A DNA stretch of 54,877 nt. It comes from Mesorhizobium sp. 65-26. GTDB taxonomy: Bacteria > Pseudomonadota > Alphaproteobacteria > Rhizobiales > Rhizobiaceae. Shown here one piece after another: positions 18,517-27,742 of the stretch. Position 1 is the stretch's first letter; every line of letters starts with the position of its first letter. The notes under the pieces were generated by a model. The model did not search any database, was not told where the DNA came from, and worked only from the letters and a program-made list of their open reading frames with translations. The stretch covers positions 1-54,877 of the forward strand of contig MKVL01000032.1 of assembly GCA_001899205.1 (NCBI GenBank). The letters are read 5' to 3'. A program made the position numbers and the translations under genes.

Positions 18517-19677
18517 GTGCTCGAACGCAACCGCAATGCGGCGGCCGCCGCCACCATCGAGGAAATTTCGGCGCAGTATGACCGCATCGCCCTCGTCTTC
18601 CAGGGCGGCGGCGCGCTGGGCGCCTACCAGGCAGGCGTCTACGAGGCGCTGTCGGACGCCGGCTGCGAGCCGAGCTGGCTGTCCGGCGTCTCGATCGGCG
18701 CCATCAACGCCGCCATCATCGCCGGCAATGAAGCGAGCCGCCGGCTGCAGCGTCTCGAGCAGTTCTGGCAGACCGTCTCCGGCCGCAAGATCTGGGCCTA
18801 CACGCCGGAAGGCGATATCTACCGCGACATCCGCAACCGCACCTCATCCTGGATGACGATGACCATGGGACAGCCCGGCTTCTTCAAGCCGCGCTTCCCC
18901 AATCCCTGGTTCGAGCAGCCTGGTGCCGAGGGCGCCACCAGCTTCTATGACACGGCCGAGCTCAAGGCCACGCTGGAGAGCCTGATCGACTTCGACGTGC
19001 TCAACGACGGCAAGAAACGGCTCAGTGTCGGCGCGGTCAATGTCAGGACCGGCAACTTCGTCTATTTCGACACCGACAAGGTCCGCATCGGCCCCGAGCA
19101 CATCATGGCCAGCGGCGCGCTGCCGCCGGCCTTTCCGGCCATCCGCATCGAAGGCGAATATTACTGGGATGGCGGCATCGTCTCCAACACGCCGCTGCAA
19201 TACCTGCTCGACCAGGAAGAGGACCGTTCGTCGCTGGTTTTCCAGGTCGACCTGTTCAGCGCGCGTGGCTCGCTGCCGCGCGGCATGGCCGACGTGCTGT
19301 CGCGCCACAAGGACATCATGTATTCCAGCCGCACGCGCCAGAACACCGACAATTTCCAGCGCATCCATGCCCTCAAGATGAAGCTGCTCGACGCATTGAA
19401 GCGCGTTCCCGCGGAAGCCCTGCGCGATGGGGAAAGGGAACTGATCGACGACTATTCCAACGCCGGCGTCGTCAACATCGTCCACCTCATCTACCAGCAC
19501 AAAGGCTATGAAGGTCACGCCAAGGACTATGAATTCTCCGGCACCTCGATGCGCGAGCATTGGGAGATGGGGCTGGAGGACACGCAGCGCACCTTGCGCC
19601 ACAAGCAGTGGCTGACGCTGCCCACCAATGCGGACGGCGTGACCATCCACGATCTGCACCGCGAAGACCCGACCTGA
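18517..19677 (+). CDS. Patatin-like phospholipase/hydrolase
   Basis: 386 residues from a GTG start. The patatin catalytic dyad and oxyanion hole are visible: GGGALGAYQAG (30-40), GVSIGA with S59, and the acid in YWDGGIVSNTPL (D218). A C-terminal region (about 290-386) follows the patatin core, as in the DUF3734-type branch. Patatin domains hydrolyse acyl esters. Its place after the decarboxylase and opposite bdhA suggests a role in polyhydroxybutyrate or lipid mobilisation, which is an inference from neighbourhood. Confidence 0.88.
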   Translation: MLERNRNAAAAATIEEISAQYDRIALVFQGGGALGAYQAGVYEALSDAGCEPSWLSGVSIGAINAAIIAGNEASRRLQRLEQFWQTVSGRKIWAYTPEGDIYRDIRNRTSSWMTMTMGQPGFFKPRFPNPWFEQPGAEGATSFYDTAELKATLESLIDFDVLNDGKKRLSVGAVNVRTGNFVYFDTDKVRIGPEHIMASGALPPAFPAIRIEGEYYWDGGIVSNTPLQYLLDQEEDRSSLVFQVDLFSARGSLPRGMADVLSRHKDIMYSSRTRQNTDNFQRIHALKMKLLDALKRVPAEALRDGERELIDDYSNAGVVNIVHLIYQHKGYEGHAKDYEFSGTSMREHWEMGLEDTQRTLRHKQWLTLPTNADGVTIHDLHREDPT

Positions 19678-19735
19678 TCCGGCATTCGCTCCCGGGGCAT
19701 CTCCGGGCGGGGCACCCACCGAGTAGCGAAAAGAA

Positions 19736-19761
19736 AAACGGCGCCGCATGCGGCGCCGTTT
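19736..19761. terminator. Bidirectional Rho-independent terminator
   Basis: A perfect 26-bp palindrome with arms AAACGGCGCCGCA / TGCGGCGCCGTTT, flanked by A-rich sequence on the left and CGCTTTT on the right. It lies between the convergent patatin and phosphate-transporter genes and can stop transcription from both. Confidence 0.88.
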
Positions 19762-19786
19762 CGCTTTTGGGGGAGAGCCTGTCCGC

Positions 19787-21388
19787 TCAGAACACCTGAC
19801 GGAAGACGATGAACAGCACGAAGGCCAGCGCGATCGAGCAAGGCAGCGTCAGCACCCAGGCCAGCAGCAGGTTGCGCACGGTCGACCATTGCAGGCCGGA
19901 GCCGTTCGCCGCCATCGTGCCGGCGACGCCGGAGGACAGGACGTGGGTGGTCGACACCGGCATGCCGAGGCGGTCGGCCATGCCGATGGTGACCATCGCC
20001 ACGAGTTCGGCGGCGGCGCCCTGGCCATAGGTCAGATGGCTCTTGCCGATCTTCTCGCCGACAGTGACGACGATGCGCTTCCAGCCGACCATGGTGCCGA
20101 GGCCGAGCGCCAGCGCGACGGCGATCTTCACCCACAGCGGGATGAACTTCGTCGCGTTGTCGACTGCCTTGTGATACTCGGTCACCGCCTTCAGGTCGTC
20201 GGCCTGCATCGGCAACAACTGCTTCTTGTCGATCAGCTTCAAGGCTTCGCCGATCAGGTAGATGTCATTGCGGGCGTTGCTGACCAGATCGGTCGGCACA
20301 TTGTCGACCGAGGCATAGGGCTGCAACCCGGCGGTCGTGTTGTGGATGAACGTCTGCAGCGCCAAGGTGGTCTGGTCGGTCCAGGTCCTGGTGCGAACGG
20401 CATCCTGCACCACCGCCTTGGCGTCCGCGACGGTCACGCCCGGCTTGACGTATTTGCCCAGCGACTGCTCGACGGCGACCGAGGCCGCCTTGTAGGCATC
20501 GAGATAGTTGATGTCGGGCGTGCGGTTGAGTGCGAAGGCGGTCGGCACCACGCCGATCAGGATGAGCATGATCAGGCCCATGCCCTTCTGGCCGTCATTG
20601 GAGCCGTGCGCGAAGCTGACGCCGGTGCAGGTGAAGATCAGCAGCCCGCGGATCCACCACGGCGGCGGCGTGTTGCCCTTCGGCGCCTCGTAAAGCGCCG
20701 GATTGCGGACCAGCAGCTTCATTGCATAGAGCAGGATGGCGGCGGCGAAGAAGCCGACGATCGGCGAGACCAGCAGCGTCGTGCCGACATTGGTCGCCTG
20801 GGACCAGTCGACGCCGCTCGTCGCGCTGCCGGCCGGCGCCGTAAACTGGTTGGCGAGGCCGACGCCGATGATCGAGCCGACCATCGTGTGCGAGCTGGAC
20901 GCCGGCAGGCCCATGAACCAGGTGCCGAGGTTCCACAGGATGGCGGCCACCAGCAATGCGAACACCATGGCGAAGCCGGACGAGGAACCGACCTGCAGGA
21001 TGAGCTCGACCGGCAGCAGCGACAGGATGCCGAAGGCCACGGCGCCGCTGGACGTCAGCACGCCGAGGAAGTTGAAGACACCCGACCACATGACGGCGAA
21101 TTCGGCCGGTAGCGAGCGCGTGTAGATGACTGTTGCCACAGCGTTGGCAGTATCGTGAAAACCATTGACGAACTCGAAGCCCAGCGCGATCAGCAGGGCG
21201 ATGCCAAGCAGTATCCATGGCACGCTCTTGGCGTTCGCCAGGTCCCGGCTCAGCGCATAGCCGACATAGACGATGCCGATCAGCACCAGCACGCCGAAGG
21301 CCGGCAGGAACCATTTCGCGCTGCTCGACTGCTCCAATGGGTGATCCGGCCTTGGAATGCCGGCCTCACTCGAAACCACGTCCACCAT
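19787..21388 (-). CDS. PiT-family inorganic phosphate transporter
   Basis: 533 residues from the ATG at 21388, which has AGGAG seven bases upstream; a TTG six codons earlier is less likely. Two PiT signatures are present: GFHDTANAVATVIY in the N-terminal half and SFAHGSNDGQKGMGL in the C-terminal half, with about 10-12 membrane helices. It imports phosphate with protons (or metal-phosphate) across the inner membrane. A long central soluble loop (about residues 300-430, NRTPDINYLDAYKAASV onward) separates the two halves. No phoU-like gene is adjacent. Confidence 0.93.
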   Translation of the reverse strand: MVDVVSSEAGIPRPDHPLEQSSSAKWFLPAFGVLVLIGIVYVGYALSRDLANAKSVPWILLGIALLIALGFEFVNGFHDTANAVATVIYTRSLPAEFAVMWSGVFNFLGVLTSSGAVAFGILSLLPVELILQVGSSSGFAMVFALLVAAILWNLGTWFMGLPASSSHTMVGSIIGVGLANQFTAPAGSATSGVDWSQATNVGTTLLVSPIVGFFAAAILLYAMKLLVRNPALYEAPKGNTPPPWWIRGLLIFTCTGVSFAHGSNDGQKGMGLIMLILIGVVPTAFALNRTPDINYLDAYKAASVAVEQSLGKYVKPGVTVADAKAVVQDAVRTRTWTDQTTLALQTFIHNTTAGLQPYASVDNVPTDLVSNARNDIYLIGEALKLIDKKQLLPMQADDLKAVTEYHKAVDNATKFIPLWVKIAVALALGLGTMVGWKRIVVTVGEKIGKSHLTYGQGAAAELVAMVTIGMADRLGMPVSTTHVLSSGVAGTMAANGSGLQWSTVRNLLLAWVLTLPCSIALAFVLFIVFRQVF

Positions 21389-21519
21389 CGTCCCGCTCCT
21401 GTTCAATTGCGGCAGAGAAACGGGAGGGACGCTAGGAGCGTAGAATGAAGCTGGTGTGACGGAATGGCGCGGCCGGCAACGCCCGGCGGGCCGGCGACAG
21501 ACCGCGTTCGCGATGCGTT

Positions 21520-22083
21520 TCAGGCTTCCCTGGGGCGGACGGGCGGCCTGTTGGCGATCTCCAGAAGGGTCGCGGTGAGCAGATGGCGTTCGTCATCCGA
21601 CAGCACGTCGGAATCGAACAGGCTCATGCTGCGCAAGCCTTCGATGGCGAGAAAGCAGACCAGCAGCGACCGCAGGTCCGGCGTGTCCTGTTTCAGACGA
21701 TCGAAGAGCTGCCGCTTGAACAGTTTGATCGGATCGAGGAAATCGGGATCCTCGGCGATGGCGGAAAATATCCAGGAGGCCGAGGGCTGCGTCCCCTCGC
21801 AGTCGCGGGCTGAAAGCCTGATGTAGACGGCAAGCGGGCTCTCGCCATTCGCCTCGTCGCTGTTGGCGGCATCCAGGGATTCGCCGAACTCGCGCAGGTA
21901 ACCTTCCACCAGGCCTTGCATCAATTTGGCCTTGGTCGGAAAATTATACAGCAAGCCTCCCTTGGAGACGCCGGCGCGGCTGGCCACCGCGTCCAGGGAC
22001 AGGCTTCCAGGCCCGGATTCCCGAGCGACATCGGCGGCCGCGGCAAGAATTTTCTCGCGCGAATTCCTTCGTTGGGCTTTCAT
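21520..22083 (-). CDS. TetR-family repressor of the RND efflux operon
   Basis: 187 residues from the ATG at 22083 (MKAQRRNSREKILAAAADVA); GGGAGG lies just upstream. The N-terminal HTH is SLDAVASRAGVSKGGLLYNFPTKAKL, and the C-terminal ligand domain contains RLSARDCEGTQPSASWIFSA. It is divergent from the efflux genes and a palindromic operator sits in the intergenic promoter, so repression of the pump relieved by a pump substrate is the likely mode. It probably also represses itself. Confidence 0.88.
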   Translation of the reverse strand: MKAQRRNSREKILAAAADVARESGPGSLSLDAVASRAGVSKGGLLYNFPTKAKLMQGLVEGYLREFGESLDAANSDEANGESPLAVYIRLSARDCEGTQPSASWIFSAIAEDPDFLDPIKLFKRQLFDRLKQDTPDLRSLLVCFLAIEGLRSMSLFDSDVLSDDERHLLTATLLEIANRPPVRPREA

Positions 22084-22112
22084 GGCGCCTCCCATGGCAA
22101 GCTTAGGCCCAA

Positions 22113-22141
22113 TTGACAAGACCGTCCAGACGGTACAGTAA
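22113..22141 (+). promoter_or_regulatory. Efflux promoter with TetR-type operator
   Basis: A TTGACA -35 element (22113-22118) and a TACAGT -10-like element (22134-22139, 15-bp spacing) flank a perfect palindrome ACCGTCCAGACGGT (22121-22134). The operator fills the spacer, so bound repressor would exclude RNA polymerase. It lies about 30 bp from the repressor start and about 90 bp from the efflux start. Confidence 0.68.
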
Positions 22142-22226
22142 GGCGCCGCCATTTGAAATCGGGACTCTTCGGCAATATCTGTCCCGACATCCGCGCGCTG
22201 CGCCGGACACTACTGAGGGGACATCC

Positions 22227-23450
22227 TTGATCAAGCGTTTCATCATCGCCTTCATTTTGCTCGTGCTGGTGTGCGGCGGCATCGTCGGCTGGAACCTGTT
22301 CCGGGACAAGATGATCCAGCAGTACTTCGCCACCATGAAGCCGCCGGCGGCGACCGTGTCGACGGTCGTCGTCAAGCCGAGCAGCTGGACACCCGGTGTC
22401 GAGGCTATCGGCACGGTAAGGGCCGTGCGCGGTGTCGACCTCACGGTCGAGACCACCGGCATCGTCAAGGACATCGCTTTCCACGCAAACCAGAAGGTGG
22501 CGGCCAACGACGTCCTGCTGCAGCTCGACGACGCCGTCGAGCGCGCGGACCTGCAGGCCCAGAAGGCGCAGGCGGCCTCGGACCAGGCGGCCTTGACCCG
22601 CGCCGTGGAGTTGCAGAGGCGCGGCGTCGGCACCGACGCGACGCTCGACGCCGCTCGCGCCGCCGCCACCGCTTCGGCCTCTCAGGTGAACAAGCTGCAG
22701 GCCGTGCTTGACCAGAAGCAGCTTTCGGCCCCGTTCGCCGGCACGGTGGGCATCCCGAGAATCGATCTCGGACAGTATCTCGCGCCCGGCACGTCGGTGG
22801 TGACGTTGCAGGACCTCGACACCATGCGGGTCGACTTCTCCATTCCCGAACAGCAGCTTCCGCTGCTCAAGATCGGCCAGACCGTGCGTCTGGGCACCGG
22901 CGACGCCGACATGCCGTTCGCCGGCTCCGTGCGTGGCATCGACCCCAAGATCGATTCGAGCAGCCGTCTCGTCAACATCCGCGCCGAAGTCGCCAACCCG
23001 GACGGCAAGCTGACCCCCGGCCAGTTCGTGCAGGTGAGGGTCGAACTGCCTGAGCAGCAGAACGTGCTGACGCTGCCGCAGACCGCGCTGACCTCCAGCC
23101 TCTACGGCGACTACATCTTCGTCGTGCACCCCAAGGGCGATGCGGGCGCGGCGCCTGCCGCCAAGCCCGCCGACGCGGCCAAGCCCGACGACAAGGCAGC
23201 CGCCGATCCGGCAAAGCCGGCGGCGGACCCGGCAAAGCCCGCGGCCGAACAGCAGCCCGAGCTCGTGCTCTCGCAGGTATTCGTCAAGCCCGGACGTCGC
23301 AACGCCGGCATGGTTGAGATCCTGGACGGACTTGCCGCAGGCGACGAGGTCGTCACCGCCGGCCAGAACCGGCTCTTCAACGGCATGTCCGTCAACGTCG
23401 ACAACACGATCGATCCGACCAAGTCGGCGAACAAGCAGGCTGCCCAGTAA
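22227..23450 (+). CDS. RND efflux periplasmic adaptor (membrane fusion protein)
   Basis: 407 residues from a TTG start with GAGGGG upstream. It has an N-terminal signal anchor (IIAFILLVLVCGGIVGW), a lipoyl half (TTGIVKDIAFHANQKVAANDVLLQLDD), an alpha-hairpin with Ala-rich helices, and the second lipoyl half SAPFAGTVGIPRIDLGQYLAPG. A Pro/Ala/Lys low-complexity insertion (about residues 313-348, with repeated DPAKPAA) interrupts the membrane-proximal domain. It links the inner-membrane pump to an outer-membrane channel, which is not encoded here. The stop codon overlaps the pump ATG by one base. Confidence 0.92.
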   Translation: MIKRFIIAFILLVLVCGGIVGWNLFRDKMIQQYFATMKPPAATVSTVVVKPSSWTPGVEAIGTVRAVRGVDLTVETTGIVKDIAFHANQKVAANDVLLQLDDAVERADLQAQKAQAASDQAALTRAVELQRRGVGTDATLDAARAAATASASQVNKLQAVLDQKQLSAPFAGTVGIPRIDLGQYLAPGTSVVTLQDLDTMRVDFSIPEQQLPLLKIGQTVRLGTGDADMPFAGSVRGIDPKIDSSSRLVNIRAEVANPDGKLTPGQFVQVRVELPEQQNVLTLPQTALTSSLYGDYIFVVHPKGDAGAAPAAKPADAAKPDDKAAADPAKPAADPAKPAAEQQPELVLSQVFVKPGRRNAGMVEILDGLAAGDEVVTAGQNRLFNGMSVNVDNTIDPTKSANKQAAQ

Positions 23451-26400
23451 TGAGCTTCTCCGATCTCTTTATCCGCAGGCCGGTCCTTTCGACCGTTCTC
23501 GCCTGTATGATCCTGCTCCTGGGTTTCCAGGGCATCTTCAACCTGTCGATCCGCCAGTATCCGAAGGTCGACGAGACGGCCATCACCATCACCACGGCGT
23601 ATCCGGGCGCCAGCGCCGACCTCATCCAGGGGTTCATTTCGGCGCCGATCGCCCGCGCCGTCGCCTCGACCGAGAACATCGACTACGTCACCTCGTCGAG
23701 CCGGCCGTCCTCCAGCACCGTGACGGTGCAGATGAAGCTCGGTTCCAATCCCGACGTGGCGCTGACCGAGGTGCTGTCGAAGGTGCAGGGCGTGCGCGGC
23801 ACCTTGCCTGATGCCGCCAAGGATCCGGTTATCGTCAAGGGTACCGGCCAGCAGTTCGCGATGATGTACATCTCGATGCAGAATCCGAACATGACGAAGG
23901 AGCAGCTGACCGAGTACATCGAACGCGTCGTGCGGCCGCGCATGTCGACGGTCGAGGGCGTTGCCGACGTGCAGATCTTCGGCGCCCAGGAATATTCCAT
24001 GCGCGTCTGGATCGATCCGGTGCGCCTCGCCGCGCGCGGCGTGACGGCGGCCGAAGTGCTGACGGCCATCAACAATTCCAACTTCCTGTCGGCGCCCGGC
24101 AACACCCAGAACGAATATGTGGTTTCCTCGATCACCGTGCGTTCGACATTGCAGACGCCGGAAGCCTTCTCCGAGCTTCCCCTCCGCTCGACGGACGGCA
24201 AGGTGGTGCGCCTGCGCGACGTGGCGCGCGTCGAGCTCGCCGCCGCCAGCACCGACACCCGGGTCTCCTTCAACGGCAAGCCCGGCACCTTCCTCGCGAT
24301 CTTCCCGACGCCGGCGGCCAACCCGCTCACCACGGCGGCGGCGATCCACAAGGTCGTGCCGCAGATCCAGGACACGCTGCCCAAGGGCATGACGATCGAG
24401 ATCGTCTACGACTCGACCGAGCAGATCAGCGCCTCGATTGACGAGGTGTTCAAGACCATCGCCGAGGCGGTCGCCATCGTCGTCGTGGTCATCCTGCTCT
24501 TCCTCGGCTCGTTCCGCTCCGTGATGATGCCGATCGTCACCATCCCGCTGTCGCTGATTGGCGTCTGCTTCCTGCTGTTCGCGGTGGGATATTCGATCAA
24601 TCTTCTATCCCTGCTGGCCATGGTGCTGGCGATCGGCCTCGTCGTCGACGACGCCATCGTGGTGGTGGAGAACATCCACCGTCACATGGAAGAAGATCAC
24701 ATGTCGCCGATGCAGGCGGCCTTCAACGGCATGCGCGAGATCGCCTCGGCCATCATCGCCATGACGATGACGCTGGCCGCCGTCTTCGCGCCGCTTGCCT
24801 TTACCGGGGGCCTGACGGGCGCCCTGTTCCGCGAGTTCGCAGTGACGCTCGCCGGCTCGGTCGTGCTTTCGGGCCTGATCGCCATCACCATCACGCCGAT
24901 GATGTCCGCCCGTATTCTGAAGGCGGGGTCGCATGGCCGCTTCCAGCGGATCGTCGACGGCACCTTCGGGCGTGTCGAGCATGTCTATGAAAAGCTGGTC
25001 GCCGGCTCGCTGAACTACCGTCCGGTGACGTTGATGATCGTGATCGCGCTTGTCGCCGTGACCGGCTTCATGTTCACCAAGACCTCGAGCGAACTGGCGC
25101 CGGAAGAGGATCAGGGCTTCCTGCTCTCGCTCGTGACGGCTCCGCGCTATGCCACTTCGGACTACACCGAGACCTATGTGAACCAGATCCTTGGCCTGGT
25201 GAAGGACATCCCGGAAACGCGGGCACAGTTCTCGGCCGTCGCCTTCGGCGGCGCCACCAACAGCGCCTTCGTCGGTTTCGCCTTCAAGGACTGGGCGGAA
25301 CGCAAGCGCAACTCCAAGCAATTGCAGGCCGACATCACCAACCGTCTCGCCAAGGTGGCGGGCGTGCAGGCCTTCGTCTTCGCGCCGCCGACCCTGCCCG
25401 GCTCGGGTGGCGGCCTGCCGATCTCCATGGTGGTCCGCTCGACCGGACCGGCTTCCGACGTCTTCGAGGCGGCCGAGCAGATCAAGAACAAGGCGCAGGC
25501 TTCCGGCCGCTTCATCGTGGTGCAAAACTCGATGTCCTTCGACGCGCCGCAGTCGACGGTGACGATCGACCGCGACCGCGCCGCGGCGCTGAACCTGCCG
25601 ATCTCCGAGATCGGCCGCACGCTGACGCTGCTCGTCGGCGGCGCCGAGGTGGCGCAGTTCGACCGTGACTCCAACAGCTATGACATCATCCCGCAGGTGC
25701 CGCAGGACTTCCGCGACAATCCCGAAAGGTTGGGCGAGTATTTCGTGCGCAGCGTGACGGGCGAAATGGTGCCTCTGTCGGCCGTGGTCAAGATATCGAC
25801 CAACGCCTCGCCGGCGGCGATCGAGCAGTTCAACCAGCTCAACTCGGCGACCATCTCGGCCCTGCCACTGCCGGGTGTCACCACCGGTGACGGGTTGAAG
25901 GTGCTGGAGGACCTCGCCAAGGAGAGCCTGCCCGACACCTTCTTCGTCGACTATTCCGGCCAGTCGCGGCAGGAGAAGGAGCAGGGCAACACCATCCTGA
26001 TTGCCTTCGCCGCGGCCGTCGTCGTCATCTACCTGGTGCTGGCAGCTCAGTTCGAAAGCTTCCGCGATCCGCTGATCATCATGATGTCGGTGCCGTTGTC
26101 GATCTTCGGGGCGATCGTGCCGCTCAACCTCGGGCTGGGTACGCTCAATATCTACACACAGGTGGGCCTGATCACACTCATAGGTCTGATCACTAAGCAC
26201 GGCATCCTGCTGGTCGAGTTCGCCAACCAGCAGCGAGAGTTGCACGGCATGCGCCGGCGCGATGCGATCATCGCCTCGGCCAAGGTCCGCCTTCGGCCGA
26301 TCCTTATGACGACGGCGGCGATGGCGCTGGGCGTCGTGCCGCTGATCATCTCCAGCGGCGCCGGCGCCGCGGCCCGCTACTCGATGGGCCTGGTGATCTT

Positions 26401-26533
26401 CACCGGCATCCTGGTGGGAACCATGTTCACACTGTTCGTGGTGCCGATGTTCTACACCTTCATTGCCAGCAAGGACCTGCCGCAGCATGCCGAGAAGCCG
26501 GACCCGAAGCTGATGCCGGCGCTGCAGGATTAA
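23450..26533 (+). CDS. RND multidrug efflux pump, HAE1 type
   Basis: 1027 residues, the AcrB/MexB/MexF class length, with 12 predicted membrane helices and two large periplasmic loops. The N-terminus MSFSDLFIRRPVLSTVLACM is typical. Proton-relay aspartates are D400-D401 in GLVVDDAIVVVENIHRHME, and the TM10 region carries GLITKHGILLVEFANQQ. It exports hydrophobic or amphiphilic compounds using the proton gradient. It is translationally coupled to the adaptor gene and controlled by the divergent TetR repressor. No outer-membrane factor follows, so it must use a shared TolC-like channel. Confidence 0.95.
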   Translation: MSFSDLFIRRPVLSTVLACMILLLGFQGIFNLSIRQYPKVDETAITITTAYPGASADLIQGFISAPIARAVASTENIDYVTSSSRPSSSTVTVQMKLGSNPDVALTEVLSKVQGVRGTLPDAAKDPVIVKGTGQQFAMMYISMQNPNMTKEQLTEYIERVVRPRMSTVEGVADVQIFGAQEYSMRVWIDPVRLAARGVTAAEVLTAINNSNFLSAPGNTQNEYVVSSITVRSTLQTPEAFSELPLRSTDGKVVRLRDVARVELAAASTDTRVSFNGKPGTFLAIFPTPAANPLTTAAAIHKVVPQIQDTLPKGMTIEIVYDSTEQISASIDEVFKTIAEAVAIVVVVILLFLGSFRSVMMPIVTIPLSLIGVCFLLFAVGYSINLLSLLAMVLAIGLVVDDAIVVVENIHRHMEEDHMSPMQAAFNGMREIASAIIAMTMTLAAVFAPLAFTGGLTGALFREFAVTLAGSVVLSGLIAITITPMMSARILKAGSHGRFQRIVDGTFGRVEHVYEKLVAGSLNYRPVTLMIVIALVAVTGFMFTKTSSELAPEEDQGFLLSLVTAPRYATSDYTETYVNQILGLVKDIPETRAQFSAVAFGGATNSAFVGFAFKDWAERKRNSKQLQADITNRLAKVAGVQAFVFAPPTLPGSGGGLPISMVVRSTGPASDVFEAAEQIKNKAQASGRFIVVQNSMSFDAPQSTVTIDRDRAAALNLPISEIGRTLTLLVGGAEVAQFDRDSNSYDIIPQVPQDFRDNPERLGEYFVRSVTGEMVPLSAVVKISTNASPAAIEQFNQLNSATISALPLPGVTTGDGLKVLEDLAKESLPDTFFVDYSGQSRQEKEQGNTILIAFAAAVVVIYLVLAAQFESFRDPLIIMMSVPLSIFGAIVPLNLGLGTLNIYTQVGLITLIGLITKHGILLVEFANQQRELHGMRRRDAIIASAKVRLRPILMTTAAMALGVVPLIISSGAGAAARYSMGLVIFTGILVGTMFTLFVVPMFYTFIASKDLPQHAEKPDPKLMPALQD

Positions 26534-26559
26534 GGCGCTTCCGGAAAGCTCCGAACGAG

Positions 26560-26592
26560 AAAAGGGCCGGTCTTTCCGGCCCTTTTTCTTTT
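26560..26592 (+). terminator. Rho-independent terminator after the RND operon
   Basis: A 10-bp stem AAAGGGCCGG / CCGGCCCTTT with a 5-nt loop is followed by TTCTTTT, about 27 bp after the pump stop codon. It also lies just beyond the 3' end of the minus-strand L,D-transpeptidase. Confidence 0.9.
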
Positions 26593-26620
26593 CCAGCCAC
26601 TTGCGGGTGACCGCTCGCGG

Positions 26621-27082
26621 CTATTCGCTAATGACGATGCGCGTGTTGGCCGGACCGAAGGTCTCGACCAGCCGATAGAAGTCGGCCGCGGCGGTGGGAT
26701 GCAGCCGCACGCAGCCATGCGAAGCAGGCCGGCCGAGGCGGCTGATGGCGTAGGTGGCGTGCACCGCGTAGCCGCCGTTGAAGAAGACAGAATGCGGCAT
26801 CGGCGCATTGTCGTATTTCTTCGAATACCACATCTCATGCAGCCGGGTGGGCTTGAAGGCGCCGGTCGGCGTCACATGTGCCCTGTCGCCCGTCGACACC
26901 TTCCATTCGAAGGTCGGTCGTCCGTCGACGGAAACTTCCATGACCTGCCGTGACAGCGAAACGCGCGCCACGACTTGGTTTGCGGCCTCGGCATTGGTCT
27001 TGCCGGCGCCGATGAGAAGCGCGACGCCGATCAGCGCCGCCGCGGTGATGTCGATCAGTCTGGCTTTAAGCGAAATGTTCAT
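26621..27082 (-). CDS. L,D-transpeptidase (YkuD domain)
   Basis: 153 residues: a signal sequence (LIDITAAALIGVALLIGAG) and a YkuD catalytic domain with H108 (GGYAVHAT) and the SHGCVRL motif containing C124. Such enzymes form 3-3 cross-links in peptidoglycan or attach outer-membrane proteins to it, which is common in rhizobia. It is one of several small ErfK/YbiS-type paralogues expected in this group and stands alone on the minus strand. Confidence 0.92.
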   Translation of the reverse strand: MNISLKARLIDITAAALIGVALLIGAGKTNAEAANQVVARVSLSRQVMEVSVDGRPTFEWKVSTGDRAHVTPTGAFKPTRLHEMWYSKKYDNAPMPHSVFFNGGYAVHATYAISRLGRPASHGCVRLHPTAAADFYRLVETFGPANTRIVISE

Positions 27083-27680
27083 GTTGATGCCCCCTGTCTG
27101 GTGATTTTTCGATGACTGCTTTTTTAACGATTTACGTTTCAGGGAGATTTCGATAGACTATCGTTTGTGTTTCGATTTTGTTTCATATTGGAAGGCATTT
27201 GGAATAAGAAATTGAAGGCCTCATCATTTGAGGAATAGCCTCGGCTCGGACGTTGACTCGTCGACCCGAAATCGAAGGTGCGATTCTTAACATACGAAAG
27301 ATTTTTTCGACTTTACGAAACCTAAATGCAACAAAACGCAGCTTCCGGCGGCATGATCTCGATACAGGGCTCGTCCAAAGTTGTTTCAACGAAAACAGCG
27401 GTTCGCCGCGAAAATGCCAGGACGCGGTTTTCGTTGCGGACAGGATTGCTTCCGGCCCGTGCATCGCTTCCCCGGGACTTACTGGCGGGTTGGTTCCGGC
27501 CCAAGGGCGATGCTTGGCCCCTCCGGTGACAATGTTACCGAGAGGACCGAAGGCCCGCGCCGCGCCGGGGGGCTCCACCGGCGGCGCGGGCGCTTCGGGG
27601 GTTTGGCGTTTCGCCACGGCATTTGCGACCGGGCCGGATCACCCGGCGCCGCCGCTGAAGTGCGGCCAGTTCAGACAGAT
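27083..27680. other. Long AT-richer intergenic region without a convincing gene
   Basis: About 600 bp between the L,D-transpeptidase start and the small-peptide leader. The first 250 bp are unusually AT-rich for this genome (for example TTTTTTAACGATTTACG) and probably hold the transpeptidase promoter. A GC-rich inverted repeat lies at 27553-27591 (GCCCGCGCCGC / GCGGCGCGGGC). Open frames here on either strand look non-coding in composition. Confidence 0.5.
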
Positions 27681-27719
27681 AGAGCGGGATGCCGACATCC
27701 GTCGGCTGCATCCCGCTCT
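27681..27719 (+). promoter_or_regulatory. Leader hairpin upstream of a small peptide gene
   Basis: A 12-bp stem AGAGCGGGATGC / GCATCCCGCTCT, extended by CGAC/GTCG around an ATCC loop with a 3-nt bulge, ends 12 bases before the GGAGG ribosome binding site of the small ORF at 27743. No T-run follows, so it looks like a structured leader rather than a terminator. Confidence 0.5.
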
Positions 27720-27742
27720 CGATATTTACCGGAGGACTTTCG

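Noticed and set aside
23140-23260. AAGCCGGC-type repeats in the adaptor gene as a DNA repeat element
   Set aside because: They encode an in-frame Ala/Pro/Lys low-complexity insertion of the adaptor protein.
24605-26488. 627-codon open frame on the minus strand, rich in His and Arg
   Set aside because: It is a shadow of the RND pump gene on the other strand.
27183-27617. 144-codon frame on the minus strand in the long gap
   Set aside because: Its sequence (low-complexity Pro/Ala then Arg/Lys) shows no domain, no ribosome binding site and an abrupt composition change; it looks like chance.
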